Assembly (NCBI RefSeq): GCF_035492835.1
Contig: NZ_DATJIY010000120.1
Location: 1-14,588, forward strand
Source: Dinghuibacter sp035492835
Lineage (GTDB): Bacteria; Bacteroidota; Bacteroidia; Chitinophagales; Chitinophagaceae
Direction of reading: 5' to 3'
DNA length: 14,588 bases
The notes under the pieces were generated by a model. That model was not told the origin of the DNA. It did no database searches and saw only the letters and a list, made by a program, of their open reading frames with translations. This document shows positions 7,524 through 13,234 of the stretch, piece by piece (position 1 is the first letter of the stretch; every line of letters begins with the position of its first letter). The translations under genes and the position numbers were made by a program.

Positions 7524-8111
7524 TCAGGCTGCCAGCGTCAGGAGGAGCAGCGCCACCATCGTGACGTCCCCATTCCGCACCATGAATTCGTGGATGGCCC
7601 TCATGGATAAGACCATATGCTTTTTGACCGCGTTACGCGAGATACCGAGGAGAGCCGCGGTTTCCGCGTAGGTTTTGCCTTCCTCCCGGCAAAGCCGGAA
7701 AACGTTACGACGTTGCTGGGGCAGGCTGGACAAGGCCAGGCCGAAAAGACGTTCGTATTCCGCCGTCTGCCGGGAAGCCTCCGCCGGCTGTGTATCCAGC
7801 TCCTGCAAAACCCGGTTCCGGAGTTCCCGGTCCGCCGCGATCTGGCGGACGGTCTTAAAGACGTGGTTGCGGGCGATGCGGTAGAGATAACCCGAAAATG
7901 ACTGATCCGGGTCGATGCGCGCGCGGCTGTCCCATACTTTCAGGAAAACATCGTGTACCAGGTCCTCGGCGAGGTCCGGGAGCTTGACAAAACGGAGCAC
8001 AAATTGATATATGCCTGCGCTGTATCGCTGGTATATGGCCGCCAAGGCAGCCTGGTCACCCTTGGACATCCGCCTAAGGAGTTCTCGCTCCTGCTGATCG
8101 CAAGCATTCAC
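7524..8111 (-). CDS. ECF sigma factor, Bacteroidetes sigma-70 family
   Basis: Predicted 195-residue extracytoplasmic-function sigma factor controlling the downstream SusC/SusD operon. Region 2 spans about residues 24-91, with DLAEDLVHDVFLKVW and the -10-recognition segment SFSGYLYRIARNHVFK. Region 4 is at about 122-173, with LPQQRRNVFRLCREEGKTYAE and the helix-turn-helix TAALLGISRNAVKKHM. The start is uncertain: the full frame begins with GTG at 8111, and the first in-frame ATG (codon 15, 8069) would shorten the protein to 181 residues. Homologues usually begin a few residues before the LLRRMSKGDQ segment, so GTG is preferred. The C-terminus is a short hydrophobic tail (VTMVALLLLTLAA). It is followed at 53 nt by its FecR-type anti-sigma factor. 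The cognate promoter is presumably upstream of susC. Confidence 0.93.
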   Translation of the reverse strand: MNACDQQERELLRRMSKGDQAALAAIYQRYSAGIYQFVLRFVKLPDLAEDLVHDVFLKVWDSRARIDPDQSFSGYLYRIARNHVFKTVRQIAADRELRNRVLQELDTQPAEASRQTAEYERLFGLALSSLPQQRRNVFRLCREEGKTYAETAALLGISRNAVKKHMVLSMRAIHEFMVRNGDVTMVALLLLTLAA

Positions 8112-8142
8112 TTTACAAGTTTAACTAAAAAAGCTTTAATGC

Positions 8143-8187
8143 GTAGCGGTGGTGGCCTTAATGGAGAATTTAGGCCATCACCGCTAC
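8143..8187. other. Long near-perfect hairpin between dnaA and the sigma-factor gene
   Basis: A 16-base arm at 8143-8158 pairs with 8172-8187 with a single non-Watson-Crick position, which is a G-T pair in the plus-strand RNA. The loop is 13 nt. It ends 31 bases before the sigma-factor start. On the minus strand a T6 run (plus-strand A8127-A8132) follows only after about 10 bases that contain TAAAGCTTTA, so it is a non-canonical dnaA terminator at best. It could instead form a structured sigma-gene leader. Together with the 8212-8230 hairpin it fills the 117-nt gap. Confidence 0.6.
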
Positions 8188-8211
8188 TCCGCTGATGATG
8201 GCCCTTCGGGC

Positions 8212-8230
8212 AGCGCCGCGGAGCGGCGCT
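8212..8230. other. GC-rich hairpin overlapping the dnaA stop codon
   Basis: AGCGCCGC (8212-8219) and GCGGCGCT (8223-8230) form a perfect 8-bp stem with a 3-base loop. It overlaps the dnaA TAG codon (8229-8231). No T-run follows on either strand. A second small stem, GCCC-TTC-GGGC, adjoins at 8201-8211. It is probably an mRNA 3'-end structure or an intergenic repeat unit. Function unknown. Confidence 0.45.
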
Positions 8231-9662
8231 ACATCGCGGCCAGCTGTATCTTCTGCTGGAGCTCCATAACGCTTTCCCGGTAGAGGAGGTCGGTGTCCAT
8301 CAGGTCCTTTACGGTCTGGAAGGAGTGGATGACGGTGGTGTGGTCCCGGCCGCCAAAATGCTCGCCGATGGTCTTGAGCGAGTTCTTGGTGAACATCTTG
8401 GCCAGGTACATAGTGATCTGGCGGGCCTGTACGACCTCCCGCTTCCGGGTCTTTTCCAGTAGCTTGTCGTATGGGACGTTGAAGAAGTCACAGACCATTT
8501 TCTGGATGGTCTCGATGGTGATCTCTTTGGAGGAGGTCTTGACGAAATTGCGCAGCACCTTCTTGGCGAGCTCGAGGTCTATTTCGCGTTTATTGAGGGA
8601 AGACTGGGCCAGCAGGGAGATCAGCGCGCCCTCCAATTCCCGGACGTTGCTGCTGATGTTATAGGCGAGGTACTTGACCACTTCCCGGGACATTTCGAGT
8701 CCGTCGTTCTTCATTTTACGCTCCAGTATCTCGATCCTGGTCTCATAGTCCGGTATCTGCAGGTCCGCGCTCAGGCCCCAGCGGAAACGGCTGAGGAGGC
8801 GCTCCTGTACCCCATCCAGGTCCTTCGGGGGTTTGTCGGACGTCAGGATCAATTGCTTGCCGCTTTGATGGAGGTGGTTGAAGATCGCAAAGAAGGCATC
8901 CTGGGTCTTTTCCGCGCGGGAAAAGAATTGGACGTCGTCGATCACGAGTACGTCTATGAGCTGGTAAAAATGGATGAAGTCGTTGATCGCGTTGTTGCGG
9001 CTGTGGTCCGTGAACTGGTTGATGAACTTCTCGGAGCTCACGTACAGGACCACTTTATTGGGATTGGTACGCTTGACCTCATTGCCGATGGACTGGGCCA
9101 GGTGGGTCTTCCCCAACCCGACACCCCCGTAAATGACCAGCGGGTTGAAAGAAGTGGCGCCGGGTTTTTCGGCGACCGTTTTGCCCGCCCGGCGGGCGAC
9201 GCGGTTACAGTCGCCTTCGATAAAGGCGTCGAACGTGTATACCGGGTTCAGCTGGGAATCGATCTGCACTTTCTTCAACCCGGGTATCACGAAGGGATTC
9301 TTGACCGGGTTGTTGATCACCAGCGGAAAGTCCATTTCGTTGTTGGTATATGTTTTATACCCTTGCGCGGGTACATCCATCGTTATCGGTTTAGAGGCCT
9401 GGTTGCCGCTGTCCATCATGATCCGGTACTCCAGCCGGGCTTCCTTGCCCAGCTCCCGTTTAAGCGTCTTCCCCAACAACCCTATATAATGCTCTTCCAG
9501 GTACTCGTAGAAAAACTGGCTGGGAACCTGAATCGTCAACACATTCTCCTTCAGATCAACCGGTGTAATCGGCTCGAACCAAGTCTTAAAATGCTGCCAT
9601 TCTACAATATCTTTTATAATGGAGAGACAAGTATCCCAAACTTTATCGCAAGTTTTCGTCAT
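8229..9662 (-). CDS. dnaA: Chromosomal replication initiator protein DnaA
   Basis: Predicted 477-residue AAA+ ATPase that binds DnaA boxes and opens the replication origin. Domain I (about 1-85, beginning VWDTCLSIIKDIVEWQHFKTWF) mediates oligomerisation and helicase contact. A linker follows (about 86-140). The AAA+ core shows Walker A GGVGLGKTH (179-187), Walker B VLVIDDVQ (238-245) and the LLSRFRWGL arginine-finger region (289-297). Domain IV carries the DnaA signature GGRDHTTVIHS (437-447) for box recognition. The length is normal and all catalytic motifs are intact. The ATG at 9662 is the natural start. The gene reads away from an AT-rich intergenic stretch, a frequent arrangement at origins. 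The glycan-locus genes lie downstream on the same strand but are probably separate, given the 117-nt hairpin-rich gap. Confidence 0.99.
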   Translation of the reverse strand: MTKTCDKVWDTCLSIIKDIVEWQHFKTWFEPITPVDLKENVLTIQVPSQFFYEYLEEHYIGLLGKTLKRELGKEARLEYRIMMDSGNQASKPITMDVPAQGYKTYTNNEMDFPLVINNPVKNPFVIPGLKKVQIDSQLNPVYTFDAFIEGDCNRVARRAGKTVAEKPGATSFNPLVIYGGVGLGKTHLAQSIGNEVKRTNPNKVVLYVSSEKFINQFTDHSRNNAINDFIHFYQLIDVLVIDDVQFFSRAEKTQDAFFAIFNHLHQSGKQLILTSDKPPKDLDGVQERLLSRFRWGLSADLQIPDYETRIEILERKMKNDGLEMSREVVKYLAYNISSNVRELEGALISLLAQSSLNKREIDLELAKKVLRNFVKTSSKEITIETIQKMVCDFFNVPYDKLLEKTRKREVVQARQITMYLAKMFTKNSLKTIGEHFGGRDHTTVIHSFQTVKDLMDTDLLYRESVMELQQKIQLAAM

Positions 9663-9723
9663 TGTACCTTAAGCAATTTTTATAATAGAGTTAATAATAT
9701 TTGAACCCGGCGTTTATTCATCT

Positions 9724-9794
9724 TTTGAGCCTTTGAGCCTAGCAATGGAGATACCTTTTTTTTGACGTCTTACATCGATAAAGATTTTTTGAGC
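9724..9794 (+). repeat. TTTGAGCC tandem pair plus a third TTTGAGC copy
   Basis: TTTGAGCC occurs twice back to back (9724-9731 and 9732-9739), and TTTGAGC recurs at 9788-9794. All are in the same orientation, upstream of dnaA. They could be iterons or operators for dnaA control, or chance in a T-rich stretch. Confidence 0.35.
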
Positions 9795-10174
9795 AGGACA
9801 GCGAATATCAAAAGAAATTGTTGAAAAAAAAATTTTTACTGCCTTGTTTTTTTCCCATTAACCACAGAATATGATTTCAACAAAAAAAATTGATTGTACA
9901 ATTCACATGTATCCTGCGCACGCGACACGACCGTTCACACGAAACCCTTATCCAGCTTATGTTTCACGCTCGAATATTTTAGCAGAATACACCCCTTCGG
10001 CACAATAGGATTATGAAAGGCAAACCCCTATGACAGACTTCTTTTTCGATTTGCAAAAAGCATGCAAGTTCGGAAAACACAGGTGAAAATCATGTAGTAG
10101 AATGTGCAGAACTTTCTCTTAATCGTCTTGCACCTACCAGTTAAGGGTTCATAGGACGAGTGATATTGGAAAGT

Positions 10175-10207
10175 ACAAAATTTTGTCCTTGTGACAAGTT
10201 ATATTTG
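10175..10207 (+). promoter_or_regulatory. Candidate promoter/operator of the DUF3127 operon
   Basis: TATATTTG at 10200-10207 matches the Bacteroidetes -7 element TAnnTTTG exactly and would give a leader of about 15 nt before the ATG at 10227. The nearest TTTG (10182-10185) is only 14 bases upstream, shorter than usual, so the -33 match is poor. Two palindromes overlap the upstream part: ACAAAATTTTGT (10175-10186) and CTTGT-G-ACAAG (10188-10198). They are possible repressor sites. Confidence 0.4.
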
Positions 10208-10226
10208 CGGTTTAAATTCATCCTGT

Positions 10227-10634
10227 ATGAGCTTTGAGATCACCGGCAAACTAGTGGCCAAATATGACACCGTCCAGAGGACGGGCACCTTTAAAACGAG
10301 GGAGTTTGTTATAGAGAAAACAGAGGACATCGGGGGCCGGTCCATCACCAACTATATTAAGTTCCAGAGCGTGCAGGACAGGGTTTCCATCGTCGACCGC
10401 TTCAATATCGGGGACGAGGTAAAGGTTTCTTTCAATATTAAAGGAAGCCGCTGGGAAAAGGAAGGCCGGGTAAATTATATCACCAACCTCGACGCATGGA
10501 GGCTTGAACAAGTTCAATTCGGTACCTCGGGTTCCAGTTCCGGTTCCGGTTCCGGCACGGACAGAATGCCGGATTACAGTGCCCCTTCTCCTTCCTCCGC
10601 GCCTCCCGACTTCGTCGACGACCTGCCGTTTTAG
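10227..10634 (+). CDS. DUF3127 protein, OB-fold-like with SSB-type acidic C-terminus
   Basis: Predicted 135-residue protein. Residues 1-95 (beginning MSFEITGKLV, with TGTFKTREFVIE and GDEVKVSFNIKG) resemble the DUF3127 family of Bacteroidetes, which looks like a small single-stranded-DNA-binding OB fold. Residues 99-127 are a low-complexity Gly/Ser/Pro linker, and the last eight are DFVDDLPF. That tail closely resembles the SSB tip (…DDDIPF) that docks replication and repair partners. I chose the ATG at 10227. An in-frame GTG at 10191 lies upstream of the candidate -7 box and would add 12 residues with no family similarity that I recognise. The stop is 3 nt before the FAD oxidoreductase ATG, so the two are co-transcribed. 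ssDNA or protein binding is inference; no activity is established to my knowledge. Confidence 0.88.
   Translation: MSFEITGKLVAKYDTVQRTGTFKTREFVIEKTEDIGGRSITNYIKFQSVQDRVSIVDRFNIGDEVKVSFNIKGSRWEKEGRVNYITNLDAWRLEQVQFGTSGSSSGSGSGTDRMPDYSAPSPSSAPPDFVDDLPF
10530..10553 (+). repeat. Hexanucleotide repeat encoding the Ser/Gly linker
   Basis: Four tandem hexamers, GGTTCC, AGTTCC, GGTTCC and GGTTCC, encode the G-S-S-S-G-S-G-S stretch between the DUF3127 domain and its acidic tail. Copy-number change would lengthen or shorten the linker by two residues without breaking the frame. Confidence 0.75.
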
Positions 10635-10637
10635 TGG

Positions 10638-12197
10638 ATGCAGCGGGATTTCACACTCCGCGTATTGCCATCCGAGGCCGACGACCGGGAGGCCATCAGC
10701 CGCCATATTTCCGAAGCGGCCGCCGAGCCGCGTTCCGCGCTCACGGGCTATTATCTCCTGAAACGCTCCATCGACGCGCGGGGGAAACAGCCCTGGGTCA
10801 ACCTGACGGTGCGGGCCTTTATCGGCGAACCCTTCACTGACCGGCCCGGAGGTGTATTTTATTTTCAGGACGTGCGGACGTCTCCGCGACAGGTTGTCAT
10901 CATCGGCGCCGGTCCCGCCGGTTTGTTTGCCGCGTTGCGCCTGATCGAATCGGGTATCCGTCCTGTTCTTTTAGAACGCGGCAAGGATGTCCGCGCCCGC
11001 CGGCGCGACCTCGCCGTGCTCAACAAGGAGGGCGTCGTCGACCCCGACAGCAATTATTGCTTTGGCGAGGGCGGCGCAGGCACCTATAGCGATGGCAAGC
11101 TATACACCCGGAGCAACAAAAGGGGCGATATTGACCGTATCCTGCAACTGTTCGTCCGGTTTGGAGCCGAAGAAAAAATTCTCTACGAATCCCACCCGCA
11201 TATCGGCACCAACAAGCTGCCGCAAATCATCACGGCCATGCGGGAGACGATCGTGGATTGCGGTGGCGTCTTCCTGTTTGGGCAACGGGTCACGGGGTTC
11301 GATCTCCACGACGGCCTCGTCCGCGGCGTCACCACCGCGACCGGCGACCACTTTGCCGGGGACGCCGTCGTGCTGGCCAGCGGACACTCCGCCCGCGACA
11401 TTTTCGAATTGTTGCACGCGCGCGGTATAGCCATCGAGTTCAAACCCTTCGCCCTCGGCGTCCGGATCGAGCACCCCCAGGCGCTCATCGACAGCATTCA
11501 ATACCATCGTGCCGTCCGCGATTCCTTCCTGCCACCTGCTGCCTACGCACTCGTCGATCAGGTCGAAGGCCGGGGGGTCTTCTCCTTTTGTATGTGCCCC
11601 GGCGGCATCATCGCCCCTGCGTCGACCGCACCCGGCGAAATCGTCGTCAATGGCTGGTCGCCCTCCAAACGCAACAACCCGTTTGCCTGTAGCGGCATCG
11701 TCACCAGCATCGAATCCGCGCAAGTTGCGCCTTATGCGGCTTTTGGGCCGCTCGCGGGCGTCCGTTACCAACAGGCCGTCGAGCAGGCGGCCTTTGCCGC
11801 GGGCGGCGGCGCGCTTGTAGCGCCCGCGCAGCGCATGGCCGACTTTGTATCCGGTCGCGTGTCGGGTACGCTACCCGAATGCTCCTACCTGCCGGGTATC
11901 CGCTCCGTTTCACTGTCCGAAGTACTTCCTCCGTATGTACACCATGGACTACAAAAAGCCTTCACCGACTTCGGCAAAAAGATGCCCGGGTATTTCACCA
12001 ACGAGGCCGTCATCGTCGCGACTGAGTCCCGGACCTCTTCCCCCGTGCGGGTTCCGCGGGATGCTATGCGTCTCTCGCACCCGCAGGCGGCCAACCTCTA
12101 CCCTTGCGGGGAAGGCGCGGGATACGCCGGGGGGATCGTGAGCGCCGCCATGGACGGGGAGCGCGTCGCCGTGGCCATCGCGCAGACGCTGCGCTGA
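10638..12197 (+). CDS. NAD(P)/FAD-dependent oxidoreductase, COG2509-like
   Basis: Predicted 519-residue flavoprotein. A family-specific N-terminal region (1-84) precedes the Rossmann FAD-binding motif VVIIGAGPAGLFAALRL (GxGxxG at 90-95) and the acidic LLERG strand end (E113). The segment NYCFGEGGAGTYSDGKLYTR (139-158) is characteristic of this uncharacterised dehydrogenase group. A C-terminal flavin-contact motif, CGEGAGYAGGIVSAAMDG, closes the fold. Two Cys near SFCMCPGG may be redox-active or structural. The length is typical and the frame is intact. The ATG lies 3 nt after the DUF3127 stop, so the two are translated from one message. Substrate unknown. No signal peptide, so it is cytoplasmic. 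A perfect 6-bp hairpin with a 3-base loop (12180-12194) abuts the stop codon, without a T-run. Confidence 0.9.
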   Translation: MQRDFTLRVLPSEADDREAISRHISEAAAEPRSALTGYYLLKRSIDARGKQPWVNLTVRAFIGEPFTDRPGGVFYFQDVRTSPRQVVIIGAGPAGLFAALRLIESGIRPVLLERGKDVRARRRDLAVLNKEGVVDPDSNYCFGEGGAGTYSDGKLYTRSNKRGDIDRILQLFVRFGAEEKILYESHPHIGTNKLPQIITAMRETIVDCGGVFLFGQRVTGFDLHDGLVRGVTTATGDHFAGDAVVLASGHSARDIFELLHARGIAIEFKPFALGVRIEHPQALIDSIQYHRAVRDSFLPPAAYALVDQVEGRGVFSFCMCPGGIIAPASTAPGEIVVNGWSPSKRNNPFACSGIVTSIESAQVAPYAAFGPLAGVRYQQAVEQAAFAAGGGALVAPAQRMADFVSGRVSGTLPECSYLPGIRSVSLSEVLPPYVHHGLQKAFTDFGKKMPGYFTNEAVIVATESRTSSPVRVPRDAMRLSHPQAANLYPCGEGAGYAGGIVSAAMDGERVAVAIAQTLR

Positions 12198-12298
12198 CCG
12201 CGCCTCACAGACACCGCTTGACCGCGCTTTTTCCCTGGGACAAATAATTTCCCGCCGATCTGTAACATTCTCTACCTTGGAGGCACCAACGTATCAGC

Positions 12299-13234
12299 AT
12301 GAGCCATATACTCGAGGTACAACACTTAAAGAAGTACTACGCCACCCAGAAAGCCGTGGATGACATCAGCTTCTCGATACCCTCGGGCAGCATTTTCGGG
12401 CTGCTCGGGCCCAACGGGGCCGGGAAAACAACGCTGCTCCGGATGATCACCGGCATCTTTTACCCCGACAGCGGGAACATCCTTTTTGACGGACGTCCCT
12501 ATCATCCCGAAAACGACCTGGTGCATATCGGGTACATGCCGGAGGAGCGCGGTCTGTATAAAAAGATGAAGATCGGCGACCAGGCTCTGTACCTGGCAAG
12601 GCTCAAGGGTCTTGGTAAGCAGGAGGCCGCTGAAAAAGTGCGGTATTGGTTCCACAAGCTCGATATGGACTCCTGGTATAACAAAAAGACCCAGGATCTG
12701 TCCAAGGGGATGGGCCAGAAACTGCAGTTCGTCACGACCATCCTGCACAACCCCAAGCTCATCATCCTCGACGAGCCCTTTAGCGGGCTCGACCCGGTCA
12801 ACGCCAACCTGATCAAGGATGAGATCTATCACCTGGCCAGGGCGGGCTCGACCGTTATATTCAGCACCCACCGCATGGAGCAGGTGGAGGAAATATGCGA
12901 CCGCATCATCCTCGTCAACCAGGGCAAAAAGATCCTCGACGGCACCGTCACCCAGGTCAAACAGGACTTCAAGGAAAACCTATTCCACCTGGAGGTAAAC
13001 GGACCGCTGCGTCCCGCCAGCCACCCCTCGTTCGAGGTCATGCAACCCAAGGAGCGGTCGCTGATCCTGCGCATCCAGCCGGGTTATACGTCCAACGACA
13101 TCCTGAGCTACTTCATCGGACGGGGCGACGTTATCGTTTCCTTCCAGGAAATGCTCCCCTCCCTCAACGACATCTTCATTAAACTGGTCGAAGGCACGCC
13201 GCTGGCACGCCAGTTCCAAAACCTCCAGGCATGA
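12299..13234 (+). CDS. ABC transporter ATP-binding protein, NatA-like
   Basis: Predicted 311-residue ATPase subunit of an export-type ABC transporter. It shows Walker A GPNGAGKT (37-44), signature motif LSKGM (134-138) in place of LSGGQ, Walker B LIILDEP (154-160) with catalytic E159, D-loop SGLD, and switch His191 in STHRM. The Q-loop position reads YMPEERGLY, with Glu instead of Gln. This and LSKGM are typical of the NatA/YhaQ subgroup. The region after about 225 is a C-terminal extension also seen there. A GGAGG at 12279-12283 lies 15 bases before the ATG, rather far for a ribosome-binding site. TACCTTGG at 12273-12280 with TTTC 21 bases upstream is a weak promoter candidate. The 101-nt gap from the oxidoreductase suggests a separate unit. 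The 3' end overlaps the permease start by 4 nt. The exported substrate (Na+, drug or other) is unknown. Confidence 0.93.
   Translation: MSHILEVQHLKKYYATQKAVDDISFSIPSGSIFGLLGPNGAGKTTLLRMITGIFYPDSGNILFDGRPYHPENDLVHIGYMPEERGLYKKMKIGDQALYLARLKGLGKQEAAEKVRYWFHKLDMDSWYNKKTQDLSKGMGQKLQFVTTILHNPKLIILDEPFSGLDPVNANLIKDEIYHLARAGSTVIFSTHRMEQVEEICDRIILVNQGKKILDGTVTQVKQDFKENLFHLEVNGPLRPASHPSFEVMQPKERSLILRIQPGYTSNDILSYFIGRGDVIVSFQEMLPSLNDIFIKLVEGTPLARQFQNLQA

Larger units (their letters stand above)
9663..10226. other. AT-rich divergent intergenic region, possible oriC
   Basis: These 564 bases contain no credible gene and are far more AT-rich than the flanks: I count 15/60 G+C at 9781-9840 and 17/60 at 9841-9900. 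The region separates leftward dnaA from rightward DUF3127. It contains long A/T runs (for example around 9824-9838), two sites one mismatch from TTATNCACA (9858-9866 plus, 10103-10111 minus), three TTTGAGC copies and several short palindromes. It must hold the dnaA promoter and the DUF3127 promoter. An origin is plausible beside dnaA, but the box evidence is close to chance, so this is a candidate only. Confidence 0.4.

Noticed and set aside
8853..9704. Plus-strand 283-codon open frame opposite dnaA
   Set aside because: Antisense to conserved DnaA motifs, with no recognisable family.
9948..9956. TTATCCAGC as a DnaA box
   Set aside because: It differs from TTATCCACA at the last two bases, which are usually conserved. 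Not counted as a box.
10191..10226. Upstream GTG start adding 12 residues to the DUF3127 protein
   Set aside because: The extension precedes and spans the best -7 promoter element and shows no family similarity. The ATG at 10227 begins exactly at the conserved domain.
9663..10226. CRISPR array, tRNA or other structured RNA in the long gene-free gap
   Set aside because: No regularly spaced repeats, cloverleaf or CCA end could be found. Only short palindromes and direct repeats are present.
11100..11771. Minus-strand 223-codon frame opposite the FAD oxidoreductase
   Set aside because: Antisense shadow with biased composition. The plus-strand flavoprotein explains this stretch.
12299..13234. 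Glu in place of the Q-loop Gln and LSKGM signature as signs of a defective ATPase
   Set aside because: Both substitutions are usual in the NatA/YhaQ subgroup. Walker A, Walker B and the switch His are intact.
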